A DNA stretch of 64,000 nucleotides from Limnobacter litoralis. Lineage in GTDB: Bacteria; Pseudomonadota; Gammaproteobacteria; Burkholderiales; Burkholderiaceae_B. The translations under genes and the position numbers were made by a program. Location of the stretch: contig NZ_BSOJ01000015.1 in assembly GCF_030160455.1 (NCBI RefSeq), forward strand, positions 367,337 to 431,336, in the 5' to 3' direction. Positions 30,791 to 41,557 of this stretch are shown piece by piece. How positions within the stretch are numbered: position 1 is the stretch's first letter; every line of letters begins with the position of its first letter. The notes under the pieces are model-generated. The model saw only the letters and a program-made list of their open reading frames with translations. It was not told where the DNA came from and made no database searches.

Positions 30791-31672
30791 TTGAACAGCA
30801 AACTCGACGAGTTGGCCGGTCAGTCAGATCGCGACTCCACCCCCGACACAGTAGATGGCCTCGCACTTGCCAGGCTCTACGGTGAGCCGCTGTTCAACGT
30901 TCCAACCGATCTGTACATTCCACCAGACGCCCTGGAGGTGTTTCTGGAGGCTTTCGAAGGCCCGCTTGACCTTTTGCTGTACTTGATCAGAAAGCAAAAC
31001 TTCAACATTCTCGACATTCCGATGGCTGACCTGACACGTCAGTACCTTGAATACATCAACGAAATCCGGAATCGCAACCTTGAACTGGCGGCCGAGTACC
31101 TGCTCATGGCGGCCATGCTTATCGAGATTAAATCCCGAATGTTGCTGCCCGTCATCCCCAAAGATGATGGCAGCGAGCCCGAGGACCCCAGGGCGGAACT
31201 GGCGAGGCGCTTGATTGAGTACGAGCAGATGAAGCTGGCGGCCCAGGAACTGGACAAACTGCCTGTGATTGATCGTGACTTTTGGGTGAGCCACGCCCAC
31301 CACGACCCAGAGACGGTGGCCAGACTGCCTGACGTACTGCCCCATGAATTGAAAGAAGCCTGGCAGGCCATTCTGCGGCGCGCCAGCTTGAACAAAACTC
31401 ACACCATTTCCCGAGAGGAATTGTCCGTGCGAGAGCACATGACCTTCATTTTGCGACGCCTGCAAACCCAGAAGTTCGTGGAATTTTTTGATTTGTTTGA
31501 CGTCCAGCGTGGCGTGCCCGTCGTCGTGGTTCATTTCATTGCCATGCTGGAATTGACGCGTGAAGGGTTGCTGCGCGTCACCCAGGCTGAGCCCTACGCC
31601 CCCATTTATGTGCGCCTGGGTTACGAGGCCACCGGGGAAAATGCAGCCTCTGGGGCCATTGCCGCTGCTTGA
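30791..31672 (+). CDS. scpA: Segregation and condensation protein A
   Basis: The 293-residue protein is the kleisin of the SMC-ScpAB condensin that helps chromosome segregation. The N-terminal FEGPLDLLLYLIRKQ motif (about 53-67) contacts the SMC neck, and the C-terminal winged-helix region binds the SMC head. The frame is closed by a stop just upstream, and the only starts are TTG at 30791 or 30812, both with weak ribosome sites; the first 40 residues look disordered. scpB is not adjacent. A terminator follows directly. Confidence 0.93.
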   Translation: MNSKLDELAGQSDRDSTPDTVDGLALARLYGEPLFNVPTDLYIPPDALEVFLEAFEGPLDLLLYLIRKQNFNILDIPMADLTRQYLEYINEIRNRNLELAAEYLLMAAMLIEIKSRMLLPVIPKDDGSEPEDPRAELARRLIEYEQMKLAAQELDKLPVIDRDFWVSHAHHDPETVARLPDVLPHELKEAWQAILRRASLNKTHTISREELSVREHMTFILRRLQTQKFVEFFDLFDVQRGVPVVVVHFIAMLELTREGLLRVTQAEPYAPIYVRLGYEATGENAASGAIAAA

Positions 31673-31683
31673 AAAGCATATGC

Positions 31684-31716
31684 AAAAAAAACCGCCCAAT
31701 CAAGGGCGGTTTTTTT
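31684..31716. terminator. Bidirectional terminator between scpA and dnaJ
   Basis: AACCGCCC and GGGCGGTT form the stem, flanked by A and T runs, between two convergent genes. Confidence 0.92.
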
Positions 31717-31739
31717 ATTGCCTGGCGCTTGCATCTGAT

Positions 31740-32870
31740 TTAACCGAAAAAGTCTTTGACCTTGTCCATCCAGCTTTTGGCGCGTGGCGAGTGCTTGTCG
31801 CCATCGGCCGTGCAAGACTGCTCAAACTCTTTCAGCAACTCCTTTTGTCGGTCTGACAAGCGAACGGGCGTTTCAACGACCACATGGCAAAACAGGTCAC
31901 CGGGGTAGGACGAACGAACCCCTTTAATGCCCTTGCCCCGCAAGCGGAACGTTTTACCGGTCTGGGTGCCTTCTGGAATCTCGAAGGAAGCCTTGCCTCC
32001 CAGAGTTGGCACTTCAATGGTGCCGCCCAAAGCCGCCGTCGCGAAGGACACCGGCATTTCGCAGTGCAGGTCGTCGCCTTCACGCTGGAAGACGCTGTGC
32101 TCACGCAAATGAACTTCAACGTACAAATCACCCGCGGGCCCACCATTCACGCCAGGCTCGCCTTTGCCGCTCAAGCGAATGCGCATGCCATCGTCAATAC
32201 CTGCCGGAATCTTGACTTCCAGTGTCTTGTTGGTTTTCTTGCGGCCCAAACCTTCACAGTTGTGGCACGGTTGGGCGATCATCTTGCCGGTACCATGGCA
32301 CTTCGGACAGGTTTGCTGAACACTGAAAAATCCCTGGGTCATGCGCACAGCACCCGATCCACCGCAAGTGGAGCAGGTTTCAGGCTTGGTGCCTGGTTTG
32401 GCACCGCTGCCGGAACACACGGTGCAGTTGTCCCACACGGGCACACGAATTTGGGTCTCAAAACCCTTTGCCGCCTGCTCCAGCGTAATTTCCATGTTGT
32501 ATTTCAGGTCTGACCCACGGTAAGCATTGCTTCGCCCACCGCCAGAACGGCCACCCCCGAAAATGTCACCAAAAATGTCGCCAAACGCGTCTGAAAAATC
32601 GGCAAATCCGCCTGCGCCCGCACCACCGCCACCACCCATGTTCGGATCAACACCGGCGTGTCCATAGCGGTCGTAAGCAGCACGCTTTTGCGCATCGCTC
32701 AGCATTTCGTAGGCTTCCTTGGCCTCCTTGAACTTGGCCTCAGCCGTGGAATCCCCTGGATTGCGGTCTGGGTGGTATTTCATTGCCAGTTTGCGATAAG
32801 CCTTTTTCAGCTCATCGTCTGTGGCATTTTTGGCCACACCCAGAATTTCATAGAAGTCTCTTTTCGCCAT
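31740..32870 (-). CDS. dnaJ: Chaperone DnaJ (Hsp40)
   Basis: From the ATG at 32870 the protein has 376 residues and all DnaJ parts: J-domain with the HPD motif (YHPDRNPGD near 33), Gly/Phe-rich linker, four CxxCxGxG zinc repeats ([35 protein letters not shown]) and the C-terminal substrate domain. It stimulates DnaK ATPase and delivers substrates. The frame continues upstream to 32927 but the [11 protein letters not shown] start is canonical. It follows dnaK after a hairpin, so its level may be set by read-through. Confidence 0.98.
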   Translation of the reverse strand: MAKRDFYEILGVAKNATDDELKKAYRKLAMKYHPDRNPGDSTAEAKFKEAKEAYEMLSDAQKRAAYDRYGHAGVDPNMGGGGGAGAGGFADFSDAFGDIFGDIFGGGRSGGGRSNAYRGSDLKYNMEITLEQAAKGFETQIRVPVWDNCTVCSGSGAKPGTKPETCSTCGGSGAVRMTQGFFSVQQTCPKCHGTGKMIAQPCHNCEGLGRKKTNKTLEVKIPAGIDDGMRIRLSGKGEPGVNGGPAGDLYVEVHLREHSVFQREGDDLHCEMPVSFATAALGGTIEVPTLGGKASFEIPEGTQTGKTFRLRGKGIKGVRSSYPGDLFCHVVVETPVRLSDRQKELLKEFEQSCTADGDKHSPRAKSWMDKVKDFFG

Positions 32871-32908
32871 CTTTGTCTCAAGTAGCGCGGGACAAGTCCC
32901 GATTGCAC

Positions 32909-32944
32909 AAAAAGGGCGAAACCACACACAGTGGTTTATCGCCC
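32909..32944 (-). terminator. Terminator-like hairpin between dnaK and dnaJ
   Basis: On the minus strand GGGCGATAAACCAC and GTGGTTTCGCCC form a long stem with one bulge, followed by five T residues. No separate dnaJ promoter was recognised, so partial termination is likely. Confidence 0.8.
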
Positions 32945-32986
32945 TTCAAGACGGCGGCCACAATACCTGCAGCCGCCATTTCAAGC

Positions 32987-34942
32987 TCAGTTGTCTTTGA
33001 CTTCCTTGAAGTCAGCGTCAACCACATCGTCGCCATCGTCCTTCTTGCCAGCTGAGGATGCGCCTGCATTGTGCTGTGCGTCAGCACCTTGCTGGGCTCC
33101 TTCAGCAGCCTGCTTGGTCTGCATGTCGGCGTACATCTTCTCGCCCAGCTTTTGCGCGGCTTCAGCAAGGGCCTTTGACTTGTCGTCGATGACGGCCTTG
33201 TCGTCGCCTTTTGCAGCTTCTTCAAGTGCCTTGCAGGCTTCTTCGATCTTTTCCTTTTCGCCGGCATCCAGCTGATCGCCGTACTCACCCAGACTCTTGC
33301 GAGTGCTGTGCACCAAGGCATCGGCCTGGTTCTTGGCTTCCGCCAACTCGCGACGCTTGGCGTCGTCTGCAGCATTCACCTCGGCGTCTTTCACCATCTT
33401 CTGGATTTCATCCTCAGACAAGCCCGAGTTGGCCTTGATGGTGATCTTGTTTTCCTTGCCGGTGCCCTTGTCTTTGGCCGACACATGCAAAATGCCGTTG
33501 GCGTCAATGTCAAAGGTCACCTCAATCTGGGGCACACCGCGCGGTGCAGGTGGAATGCCTTCCAGGTTGAATTCACCCAGGCTCTTGTTGTCGCGCGCCA
33601 TTTGACGTTCACCCTGGTACACCTTGATGGTCACGGCAGGCTGGTTGTCGTCGGCGGTTGAGAAGACCTGACTGAACTTGGTCGGAATGGTCGTGTTTTT
33701 CTCGATCATTTTGGTCATCACGCCGCCCATCGTCTCGATACCCAGCGACAGTGGAGACACATCCAGCAACAGCACGTCTTTGCGATCGCCACTCAGCACT
33801 GAACCCTGAATGGCCGCACCGGCGGCAACAGCTTCGTCCGGGTTCACGTCTTTGCGTGGCTCTTTGCCGAAGAAGTTCTTCACTGCATCCTGAACTTTGG
33901 GCATGCGAGTCATACCACCGACCAGGATGATGTCGTCGATGTCACCCACAGACACGCCCGCGTCTTTCATGGCCATCTTGCAAGGCTCGATGGTGCGTGA
34001 AATCAGGTCTTCAACCAGTGCTTCCAGCTTGGAGCGGCTGAGCTTGGCTGTCAGGTGCACCGGTGCGCCATTGGCCATGGCGATGTAAGGCTCGTTGATC
34101 TCGGTTTGCTGTGACGAGGACAACTCGATCTTCGCGCGCTCGGCAGCGGCCTTGATGCGCTGCAAAGCGATCGGGTCTTTGGACAGGTCCACGCCATTGT
34201 TCTTCTTGAACTCATCAATGATGTGGTCGATGATGCGCTGGTCGAAGTCCTCACCACCCAGGAAGGTGTCACCGTTGGTGGACAACACTTCAAACTGCTT
34301 TTCACCGTCGATGTCGGCAATTTCAATGATGGACACGTCGAACGTACCACCACCCAGGTCGTACACCGCAATTTTGCGGTCGCCCTTGGAGGCTTTGTCC
34401 ATGCCAAAGGCCAATGCGGCGGCCGTTGGCTCGTTAATAATGCGCTTGACGTCCAGACCGGCGATACGGCCTGCGTCTTTGGTGGCCTGACGCTGACTGT
34501 CATTGAAATACGCGGGCACGGTAATCACGGCCTCGGTCACTTCCTCGCCCAGGTAATCCTCGGCGGTTTTTTTCATTTTGCGCAGCACTTCAGCCGACAC
34601 CTGGGGAGGCGCCAGTTTGTTGCCACGTACACCGACCCAAGCGTCGCCATTGTCAGCCTTCAGGATTTCATAGGGCATCAAGTCGATGTCTTTCTGAACT
34701 TCCTTGTCTTCAAACTTGCGGCCGATCAGACGCTTCACCGCGTACAGGGTGTTCTTGGGGTTGGTCACAGCCTGACGCTTGGCGGGCGCGCCCACCAGAA
34801 TTTCGCCGTCTTCCATGTAGGCGATGATGGATGGAGTTGTGCGTGCGCCTTCCGAGTTTTCAACGACCTTGTAGCCACCGCCTTCAAATACTGCTACGCA
34901 GGAGTTGGTGGTACCCAGGTCAATACCGATAATTCTTCCCAT
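32987..34942 (-). CDS. dnaK: Chaperone DnaK (Hsp70)
   Basis: The 651-residue ATP-driven chaperone shows the Hsp70 start [16 protein letters not shown], the phosphate loops [10 protein letters not shown] and [10 protein letters not shown], the beta substrate-binding domain and a Gln/Ala-rich C-terminal tail ending in [13 protein letters not shown]. Transcription probably starts from the sigma-32 promoter just upstream. It lies between grpE and dnaJ in the expected order. Confidence 0.99.
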   Translation of the reverse strand: MGRIIGIDLGTTNSCVAVFEGGGYKVVENSEGARTTPSIIAYMEDGEILVGAPAKRQAVTNPKNTLYAVKRLIGRKFEDKEVQKDIDLMPYEILKADNGDAWVGVRGNKLAPPQVSAEVLRKMKKTAEDYLGEEVTEAVITVPAYFNDSQRQATKDAGRIAGLDVKRIINEPTAAALAFGMDKASKGDRKIAVYDLGGGTFDVSIIEIADIDGEKQFEVLSTNGDTFLGGEDFDQRIIDHIIDEFKKNNGVDLSKDPIALQRIKAAAERAKIELSSSQQTEINEPYIAMANGAPVHLTAKLSRSKLEALVEDLISRTIEPCKMAMKDAGVSVGDIDDIILVGGMTRMPKVQDAVKNFFGKEPRKDVNPDEAVAAGAAIQGSVLSGDRKDVLLLDVSPLSLGIETMGGVMTKMIEKNTTIPTKFSQVFSTADDNQPAVTIKVYQGERQMARDNKSLGEFNLEGIPPAPRGVPQIEVTFDIDANGILHVSAKDKGTGKENKITIKANSGLSEDEIQKMVKDAEVNAADDAKRRELAEAKNQADALVHSTRKSLGEYGDQLDAGEKEKIEEACKALEEAAKGDDKAVIDDKSKALAEAAQKLGEKMYADMQTKQAAEGAQQGADAQHNAGASSAGKKDDGDDVVDADFKEVKDN

Positions 34943-34979
34943 AATGTGTTCTCCGTGAATATTGTTCCAAGTTGATTCA

Positions 34980-35008
34980 GATATGGGGCTTTGATTTCAA
35001 AGTTCAAG
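34980..35008 (-). promoter_or_regulatory. Sigma-32 heat-shock promoter of dnaK
   Basis: On the minus strand CTTGAAC (35002-35008), 13 bases and CCCCATATC (34980-34988) match the RpoH consensus CTTGAAA/CCCCATNT closely. The -10 box lies 37 bases before the dnaK ATG. Confidence 0.88.
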
Positions 35009-35035
35009 CCCGCGCATTTTGAATCAAGCGATTTT

Positions 35036-35623
35036 TTATTGAGCCACTGCCACCAAAGCGGGTCGCAAGACTCGTTCATTGATCAAATAACCTTTTTGCA
35101 GCACAGCAACCACGTGATTGCTGGGCACGGGTGGATCCACTGAATCGCCGGGCACCATCGACACAGCCTGATGCGCATTGGGATCAAACTTTTCTCCCAC
35201 CGGGTTCAACACCACAACCTTGCCTTTCTCGAACGAGGATTCAAGAATTCGAAGGGTGGCCGAAACGCCTTCACGCAAAGCTTCCAGAGTCTGGTTTTCC
35301 AGTGCCAGCGCTGACTCCAGACTGTCGCGGACGGGCAAAAGGGATTCTGCAAAAGACTCGATGGCAAATTTGTGCGCTTTCAAGACCTCTTCCTGGGTGC
35401 GGCGACGCAGGTTTTCCATGTCGGCGGCCAGACGAAGGTACACCTCTTTGCTTTTCTCGACTTCTTGATGGGCGTGCTCAAGCGACGCACGCAGAATGCT
35501 CAGTTCGTCTTGAACCGGTTCACTGGCGGGTTGGGCAGCCTGCTCACCTTTGGCTGCCGCATCCTGTTCGGCGCGGGCCTGCGCCTGCTCTTCCGGATTG
35601 TTGTTCCCAGTGGGCTCTGACAT
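35036..35623 (-). CDS. grpE: Nucleotide exchange factor GrpE
   Basis: The 195-residue protein exchanges ADP for ATP on DnaK. It has an acidic, Gln/Ala-rich disordered N-terminus (about 1-40), a long coiled coil with [14 protein letters not shown] near 63-76, and the C-terminal beta-wing with [14 protein letters not shown]. Both the ribosome site AAAGGAGGA and a sigma-32 promoter lie directly upstream. Confidence 0.97.
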   Translation of the reverse strand: MSEPTGNNNPEEQAQARAEQDAAAKGEQAAQPASEPVQDELSILRASLEHAHQEVEKSKEVYLRLAADMENLRRRTQEEVLKAHKFAIESFAESLLPVRDSLESALALENQTLEALREGVSATLRILESSFEKGKVVVLNPVGEKFDPNAHQAVSMVPGDSVDPPVPSNHVVAVLQKGYLINERVLRPALVAVAQ

Positions 35624-35654
35624 GCTCGATTCCTCCTTTTTTACGATTTGAGGT

Positions 35655-35682
35655 AAATCGGGGCATGTGACCCAATTTCAAG
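35655..35682 (-). promoter_or_regulatory. Sigma-32 heat-shock promoter of grpE
   Basis: On the minus strand CTTGAAA (35676-35682), 12 bases and CCCCGATTT (35655-35663) match the RpoH consensus. The -10 box is about 31 bases before the grpE start. Confidence 0.82.
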
Positions 35683-35699
35683 GGTCTGATGAAAAAAAT

Positions 35700-36815
35700 T
35701 CAGGAAATTTCTTTTGCGCCCATTTCGAGTGCCCGCGCCCGACTGGCGCTCAATTCAGCCGCAGCGGACTCCTCGTAGCCGAGGTCCACAGGCCAGCCTT
35801 GCAAATGCTGCCCGGCAATTTCGGTCAGCATGGCGCCTGACAATTCAGAATCATTCAGACAAGGCAGATAGTTGAACTCGCCACCCCCCGCGTGCTGAAA
35901 GGTTTCACGACCCTCATCATTGATTTCTTCCAGCGTTTCCAGGCAATCGGCCATGAAACCTGGACACATCACATCAATGCGCTTGGTGCCCAATTGACCG
36001 AGAGACTGCAAGGTTTTGTCGGTGTATGGCCCAAGCCACTTGGCTTTGCCAAACCGGGATTGAAAGGTGACCCGGTAGTGCGCTTTTTCAAGTCCCAATT
36101 CTTCAGCGACCAAACGTGCTGTCTTGTGGCATTCACAGTGGTAGGGGTCGCCATCCAAAAGGGTTTTCTCGGGTACACCATGAAAACTCATCAGCAGAAT
36201 GTCACCCCGGGCAAAATCGGGAGTGCCAATCTTTCGCCATTGCCTTCGTACATGTTCAGCCAGCGCATGAATGTAGGCCGGGTGATCGTGGTAATGCTTG
36301 ATCAGACGCAACTCGGGTACATTGCGAACCGGCTTGGCCCAGTCAAACACGGCATCGAATGAAGAAGCTGTTGTGGCTGCGGCATATTGCGGATAAAGCG
36401 GCAGGATAAGCACCCTGTCGTAGGCCTCTTGCCGGAGCTTGTCCATAACGCTGGCAACTGAAGGGTTGCCGTAGCGCATCGCCAGTTCAACGCGTACACC
36501 CCATCGCCTTGCCTTGAAGCCGGCCTCCAGTGCAGCCACTTGGCGTTTGCCGATGGCCAGCAGCGGAGAGCCCTCTTCTGTCCAGATGGTGCGATATTTG
36601 GCCGCCGACTTTTTGGGTCGAATTCTCAGAATGATCAAATTCAGGATTAACCACCAAATCAGCCTGGGAATTTCGACAACACGCGGATCGGACAGAAACT
36701 GTCCAAGATAACGCCTTAATGAGGGCGTGTCTGGGTTGTCTGGCGTACCCAGATTAATCAGCACTACCGCTGTCTTTTGGGGCGTGCCGTGCTTGAATGG
36801 TGGTTCTTTGCGCAT
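35700..36815 (-). CDS. hemH: Ferrochelatase
   Basis: The 371-residue enzyme inserts Fe2+ into protoporphyrin IX in the last step of haem synthesis. The active-site His is in LLMSFHGVP near 207, and the ferrochelatase block VMCPGFMADCLETLEEI is near 284. The C-terminal Cys cluster of some Fe-S ferrochelatases is not present. It lies between hrcA and grpE, 48 bases after hrcA, the arrangement I associate with Betaproteobacteria. Confidence 0.97.
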   Translation of the reverse strand: MRKEPPFKHGTPQKTAVVLINLGTPDNPDTPSLRRYLGQFLSDPRVVEIPRLIWWLILNLIILRIRPKKSAAKYRTIWTEEGSPLLAIGKRQVAALEAGFKARRWGVRVELAMRYGNPSVASVMDKLRQEAYDRVLILPLYPQYAAATTASSFDAVFDWAKPVRNVPELRLIKHYHDHPAYIHALAEHVRRQWRKIGTPDFARGDILLMSFHGVPEKTLLDGDPYHCECHKTARLVAEELGLEKAHYRVTFQSRFGKAKWLGPYTDKTLQSLGQLGTKRIDVMCPGFMADCLETLEEINDEGRETFQHAGGGEFNYLPCLNDSELSGAMLTEIAGQHLQGWPVDLGYEESAAAELSASRARALEMGAKEIS

Positions 36816-36863
36816 GAGAAAAACGGCCTGTATGCAAACGGGAAAGTATACTGAAGGGACGTC

Positions 36864-37883
36864 TTATTGCGGATCAGACAGTGCAGACGAAACCAGTTTT
36901 GCTGTGATGTCTACGATCGGGATCAATCGTTCGTACGCCATCCGGGTGGGACCAATCACTCCAAGGGTACCAACCACCTCACCATTGATGTCGTAGGGTG
37001 CCGAAATCACGCTCATTTCTTCCATCGGGACCAAGCTGGATTCACCCCCAATGAAAATCTGGACGCCTTGAGCCCGATTTGAGCTTTCGAGCAGGCGCAG
37101 CAGTTCCGTGCGCTGCTCGAACATGCCGAACATGCGTTTCAAACGGTCCATGTCTGCAAACAGGTCATTGACCTCCAGCAAGCGGCTCTCGCCTGAGACC
37201 AACACACCATCGACTGCATTCTTTTCAGATTCAGTGCCCGCATTCACCGCAGCTTGCATCAACTGGCTGATGTCCTGGCTGATTCGGCCCAATTCATCAG
37301 CCAGACGCTGCCGGGCCTCGCGAAAGCTCAACCCTGAGAAATGCTGGTTGAAATAATTGGCCGCAGAGGTCAACTCGGACTGTGCGTATTTTTTCTCGGT
37401 GATCAAAATGCGGTTTTGAACGTCCCCATCGGGCGTGACAATGATCAACAAGACTTTTCGGTCGGACAGGCTCAGGAATTCGATCTGCCGAAAACTTGCT
37501 GATTTTTTAGGCGCGGTGATCACCCCGGCAAACGAAGACAAGCTGGACAGGAGGTCCACCGCATTGCTGACCACCTTGTTTGGGTCGTCCTGTTTGATGT
37601 GCTGACTAAGTACGGCCTGAATGTCTTGCGTCAGGGGCTTGACGGTCAAAAGGGAATCCACAAACATCCGGTAACCCAATGGGGTTGGAACGCGACCAGC
37701 GGAGGTGTGGGGTGAAGTCACAAGACGCAACTCTTCCAGATCCGCCATGACATTGCGAATGGTGGCTGGGCTGAGATCCAGCGAAGACCATCTGGACAGG
37801 GCACGAGACCCGACCGGGCTCCCCTCGGCAATGTATCTTTCTACGAGGGTTTTGAGTATCGAGCGCGCACGTTCGTCTATCAT
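36864..37883 (-). CDS. hrcA: Heat-inducible transcription repressor HrcA
   Basis: From the ATG at 37883 the protein has 339 residues, starting [20 protein letters not shown] with the N-terminal winged helix typical of HrcA; a GAF-like domain and a dimerisation domain follow. HrcA represses chaperone operons by binding CIRCE (TTAGCACTC-N9-GAGTGCTAA). No CIRCE was found near the chaperone genes here, so its target, perhaps groESL, is elsewhere. It is divergent from nadK and probably co-transcribed with hemH. Confidence 0.95.
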   Translation of the reverse strand: MIDERARSILKTLVERYIAEGSPVGSRALSRWSSLDLSPATIRNVMADLEELRLVTSPHTSAGRVPTPLGYRMFVDSLLTVKPLTQDIQAVLSQHIKQDDPNKVVSNAVDLLSSLSSFAGVITAPKKSASFRQIEFLSLSDRKVLLIIVTPDGDVQNRILITEKKYAQSELTSAANYFNQHFSGLSFREARQRLADELGRISQDISQLMQAAVNAGTESEKNAVDGVLVSGESRLLEVNDLFADMDRLKRMFGMFEQRTELLRLLESSNRAQGVQIFIGGESSLVPMEEMSVISAPYDINGEVVGTLGVIGPTRMAYERLIPIVDITAKLVSSALSDPQ

Positions 37884-37958
37884 CGACTTACTACCGAAAT
37901 GAATTACGCTAGGATTGCGGGTAAAACCACACTTTAGCTCAAAAACAGGACATTCAGC

Positions 37959-38903
37959 ATGCCGAAAAAGCAGGGAGTCTGCGTTGCAGTGTTTGCAAAA
38001 CATGGCGCCAGGGTCAGCCAGACCATCTGGAGCGACGTGGCCGATCTGCTGATCGCCAATCAATTCAAGGTACTCGTCTGCGATTCCGTTTTACCAAAAA
38101 GCAAGAAAAACGACAACCTGCGTTGCCAGAAATACACCTTCGCCAGCATTGAACAAATTCGATCAAACGCGGATTACGCGGTCATCACGGGTGGAGACGG
38201 CACCTTTCTGGGCATTGCACGAGACCTTGCCGAAAGCGAAATACCCTTGATCGGAATCAATCAGGGCAGACTGGGGTTTTTGACGGACATCCGTCTGGAT
38301 GACATTGACCCCACACTCATCGAAACCCTGCGCGGCGACAGCGTCAAAGAGTCGAGACAATACCTGCACGGCCAGATTTTGAGAAATGGCGAGCCCATGG
38401 CCGAGCACATTGCGCTCAATGACATTGTGATCAGCCGCGGCATTGTGGGCGGCATGGTTGACCTGAAGGTGGAAGTGGACGGTCGGTTGATGTACAACTT
38501 GCGCGCAGACGGACTGATACTTTCCACGCCGACAGGTTCCACAGCGTATGCGCTGTCGGCCGACGGCCCCATTTTGCACCCCAGCCTGGCCGGTATCGTG
38601 ATCGTACCTGTCGCCCCACACGCTTTGACCAACCGTCCGATTGCCCTGCCGGCCAGCAGCAACATTGAGATCACAGTGACTGGCGGCAAGCAAACCGGCG
38701 TGCATTTCGACATGCAAATCAACGACCGGGTGCGGGTCGGAGACCAAATCCGAATTCAGGTTGCCCCCAAACCCATTCACCTGCTTCATCCGCCACGGTA
38801 TGATTATTTCGCCATGTTGCGGCAAAAGTTGCACTGGAGCGCCAGCCCCACAGAACTGGCTTCTCGCACACGAGGATTGAGAGACAGCGGACACCATGCT
38901 TAG
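37959..38903 (+). CDS. nadK: NAD kinase
   Basis: The 314-residue enzyme phosphorylates NAD to [12 protein letters not shown] near 73 and the NDIVISRG and [16 protein letters not shown] motifs of the NAD-kinase fold are present. An AGGA ribosome site precedes the ATG. Its last eight bases overlap recN, so the two are translationally coupled, and hrcA is divergent 75 bases upstream. Confidence 0.97.
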   Translation: MPKKQGVCVAVFAKHGARVSQTIWSDVADLLIANQFKVLVCDSVLPKSKKNDNLRCQKYTFASIEQIRSNADYAVITGGDGTFLGIARDLAESEIPLIGINQGRLGFLTDIRLDDIDPTLIETLRGDSVKESRQYLHGQILRNGEPMAEHIALNDIVISRGIVGGMVDLKVEVDGRLMYNLRADGLILSTPTGSTAYALSADGPILHPSLAGIVIVPVAPHALTNRPIALPASSNIEITVTGGKQTGVHFDMQINDRVRVGDQIRIQVAPKPIHLLHPPRYDYFAMLRQKLHWSASPTELASRTRGLRDSGHHA

Positions 38904-40545
38904 TAGTTTGACCATTCAGGATTTCGTCATAGTTGACCACCTACAGCTTGAGTTTGATTCGGGCATGTCCGTGCTATCCGGTGAAACCGGGGCAGGAAAG
39001 TCCATTTTGATTGACGCGCTGTCGCTGACCCTTGGGGCGCGATCTGACGCTTCGCAGGTGCGGGAAGGCGCTGAAAAAGCCACCATTTCTGCCATGTTCG
39101 ACCTGAACGAGCAGGCCAAAGCCATTCTGGAAGAACAGGGGCTGGATACATCTGAAGGTGAACTCATTCTGCGCAGGGTGATTGAATCCAGCGGACGCTC
39201 CAAAGCGTTTGTCAACGGAACTCCAGTACCCGCTTCCACCCTGAAGCAATTGTCTGAAACACTGATCGACATTCACGGACAGCACGCATTCCAGACTTTG
39301 ACCAAACCCGCGGAGCAAAGGCGTATGCTCGACGCCTACGCCCAGCATGATGCTTTATTGGCAAACGTTGGCTCCGCTTATCAGGCATTGCACAAAGCCC
39401 GCCGTCAGCTGAACAGCGCGCGCGAGGGGCAACAGGAAAAAGAGGCCCGGTTGTCTGCCCTCCAATGGAAACTGGACGCGCTGGACAAAGTGGCACCCAA
39501 ACCCGGCCAGTGGGAGACGCTTAGCCAGGAACATGAACGATTGAGCCACAGTGCAGAGCTTTTGACGGGGACGCAGGCCGCGCTGAACACCCTCAGCGGA
39601 GACGAGCATTCCATGCTGGATCAGCTGGCCGAGGTCTTGGGTTCCCTGACACACCTCAGCCAGCGAGACCACACCCTGGCCGACATCGTAAAGAATCTCG
39701 GCGAAGGGGAAATCCTGATTCGGGAGGCGGCCTATGATCTTGGACATTATCTGAAACACAGCAACCTGGACCCGGACTCTCTGGCAGACGTCGACCGGCA
39801 AATGTCCGAGTGGCATGACACCGCGCGCAAACTTCGCGTCGCACCCGAGCTGTTGCACGAAGAGTGGGAACAGACCAGGGCGGAAATTGAATCGATTGAA
39901 ACCGGTTTTGACCTCGATCAACTCGAAAAGCAGCTTCATGTTGCTCAAATGGCCTACGACTCCGCCGCATTGGTTTTGCGCAATTCCCGCATAGAAGCAG
40001 CCTCCAGGTTGGCAAAATGCGTGACGGACTCCATGCAGACACTGAGCATGCAAGGTGGACGTTTTGAGGTGGCCTTGAACGAATGCGAACCAAGCTCGTT
40101 TGGGTCCGATGACATTGAATTCAAAGTGGCTGGGCACCCCGGGGTTACACCGCAGCCCATCCAGAAAGTGGCTTCGGGGGGTGAACTCGCCCGGATCAGC
40201 CTCGCCATCACTGTCAATACCGTAGAAAGCACGCCAGTTCCAACCTTGATATTTGACGAAGTGGACAGCGGAATTGGCGGGGCTGTGGCTGAAACAGTGG
40301 GGAAATATCTGCGCAGCCTTGGCGAAGGCAAGCAGGTTTTGTGCGTGACTCACCTGCCCCAGGTTGCAGCGCAGGGGCATCATCACTATCAGGTCAGCAA
40401 AACGATCGACAATGGTTTTACGCGATCAGTGATCCAGAAATTGGGAGCGGAGAGCCGAATCACCGAAGTTGCCAGAATGCTGGGCGGACAGAACATCACA
40501 AGCGCCACCCGGACAGCGGCTCAGGAAATGATCAATGCGGGCTGA
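38896..40545 (+). CDS. recN: DNA repair protein RecN
   Basis: The 549-residue SMC-like ATPase acts in double-strand break repair. Walker A is GETGAGKS near 30, the ABC signature is near SGGELARISLA (about 430) and Walker B is LIFDEVDSGIGG near 450, with coiled coils between. The start overlaps nadK by eight bases. It converges on fur with only eight bases between the stops. Confidence 0.97.
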   Translation: MLSSLTIQDFVIVDHLQLEFDSGMSVLSGETGAGKSILIDALSLTLGARSDASQVREGAEKATISAMFDLNEQAKAILEEQGLDTSEGELILRRVIESSGRSKAFVNGTPVPASTLKQLSETLIDIHGQHAFQTLTKPAEQRRMLDAYAQHDALLANVGSAYQALHKARRQLNSAREGQQEKEARLSALQWKLDALDKVAPKPGQWETLSQEHERLSHSAELLTGTQAALNTLSGDEHSMLDQLAEVLGSLTHLSQRDHTLADIVKNLGEGEILIREAAYDLGHYLKHSNLDPDSLADVDRQMSEWHDTARKLRVAPELLHEEWEQTRAEIESIETGFDLDQLEKQLHVAQMAYDSAALVLRNSRIEAASRLAKCVTDSMQTLSMQGGRFEVALNECEPSSFGSDDIEFKVAGHPGVTPQPIQKVASGGELARISLAITVNTVESTPVPTLIFDEVDSGIGGAVAETVGKYLRSLGEGKQVLCVTHLPQVAAQGHHHYQVSKTIDNGFTRSVIQKLGAESRITEVARMLGGQNITSATRTAAQEMINAG

Positions 40546-40553
40546 AAGGTGGC

Positions 40554-40988
40554 CTAGTTTTTGCCCTTGCGGTGCTCGCAATCTTTCTTGATGCAAGAAC
40601 CGTAAAGCGCCAAAGCGTGATCGTGAAGCTCGAAGCCGCGCTCTTGGGCGATGGTGCGCTGACGTTTCTCGATTTCAGAGTCGTAAAATTCCTCGACCAG
40701 TCCGCACTGTATGCACACCAGGTGGTCATGGTGTTCACCTTCATTCAGTTCAAACACCGATTTGCCAGTTTCAAAGTGCTGGCGGGCCAGCAACCCGGCC
40801 TGCTCAAATTGGGTTAATACCCTGTACACGGTGGCAAGTCCGATATCAAGATCTTCCTGCAACAGCAATTTGTAAACATCTTCTGCACTCAGGTGCCGAT
40901 GGTTACCACTCTGGAACAGTTCCAGAATCTTCATTCTGGGCAGTGTGGCCTTCAGCCCCATGTTTTTGAGATCGCTAGCAGTTGTCAT
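40554..40988 (-). CDS. fur: Ferric uptake regulator
   Basis: From the ATG at 40988 the protein has 144 residues. It has the N-terminal winged helix ([15 protein letters not shown]), the [15 protein letters not shown] recognition segment, the [10 protein letters not shown] metal/dimer region and a second Cys near the end ([10 protein letters not shown]). It represses iron-uptake genes when Fe2+ is bound. It is divergent from bamE, as in many Betaproteobacteria. No convincing Fur box was seen in the shared region. Confidence 0.97.
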   Translation of the reverse strand: MTTASDLKNMGLKATLPRMKILELFQSGNHRHLSAEDVYKLLLQEDLDIGLATVYRVLTQFEQAGLLARQHFETGKSVFELNEGEHHDHLVCIQCGLVEEFYDSEIEKRQRTIAQERGFELHDHALALYGSCIKKDCEHRKGKN

Positions 40989-41079
40989 GACTTTGTTGCC
41001 GGGAGAGCCTAAAAAAGGTTTAAGTAGCTTATGATAACGCCTTAACCCGACGATCACGTCAACTACTTCAATCAACACA

Positions 41080-41553
41080 ATGCGTATTTTACGACTGAAT
41101 TTGCTTCTGGGTGCCATGCTGACGTTCGCTTTGGCCGGATGTTCGTCAATGACCAACTACGTACCCAGCATCATTAAGCCCTACAAGTTCGACATTCAGC
41201 AAGGCAACTATGTCACGCAGGCCGACATTGACCGAGTCAAAATCGGCATGACGAAAGATCAGGTCAAGTACATTCTGGGTACTCCCCTGCTCAATGATGC
41301 CTTTCACGCCAACCGCTGGGATTACGTTTACAGGTTGAAAAAGGCTGACGGAAAGGTTTATGAATCGCGCTACACCGTCATTTTCGACGGTGACAAGCTG
41401 GTCAAGAAAGGCGGTGAAAACGTGCCTGAGAATGCAGATCCTGTTCTAAGCCCTGTCACTCAGTCAAAGCCCGCAGCAAAGCCCGAGCCGACCTCGCAAA
41501 CCCAGGATCAATCCCAAGTAACCGGCACCGAACGTGCCCCCGTATTGAAATAA
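41080..41553 (+). CDS. bamE: Outer-membrane assembly lipoprotein BamE
   Basis: The 157-residue lipoprotein has a signal peptide ending in the lipobox LAGC (Cys near 21) and the BamE/SmpA domain with [19 protein letters not shown]. It belongs to the BAM complex that inserts beta-barrel proteins into the outer membrane. The last 40 residues are Pro/Gln/Thr-rich and look disordered. dapB follows four bases downstream. Confidence 0.95.
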   Translation: MRILRLNLLLGAMLTFALAGCSSMTNYVPSIIKPYKFDIQQGNYVTQADIDRVKIGMTKDQVKYILGTPLLNDAFHANRWDYVYRLKKADGKVYESRYTVIFDGDKLVKKGGENVPENADPVLSPVTQSKPAAKPEPTSQTQDQSQVTGTERAPVLK

Positions 41554-41557
41554 GATC

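Noticed and set aside
30824..31699. 291-codon open frame on the minus strand
   Set aside because: It is antisense to scpA and runs into the terminator region.
34223..34975. 250-codon open frame on the plus strand
   Set aside because: It is antisense to dnaK.
35700..37958. CIRCE operator near hrcA, hemH or grpE
   Set aside because: No TTAGCACTC/GAGTGCTAA pair was found; scattered GAGTGC strings do not form the dyad.
37884..38063. N-terminal extension of hrcA
   Set aside because: The extra 60 residues overlap nadK and do not match Hrc[11 protein letters not shown] is the normal start.
39355..40386. 343-codon open frame on the minus strand
   Set aside because: It lies entirely within recN, which has intact Walker motifs in its own frame.
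40989..41079. Fur box between fur and bamE
   Set aside because: Only short GATAA-type fragments are present, too weak to call an operator.
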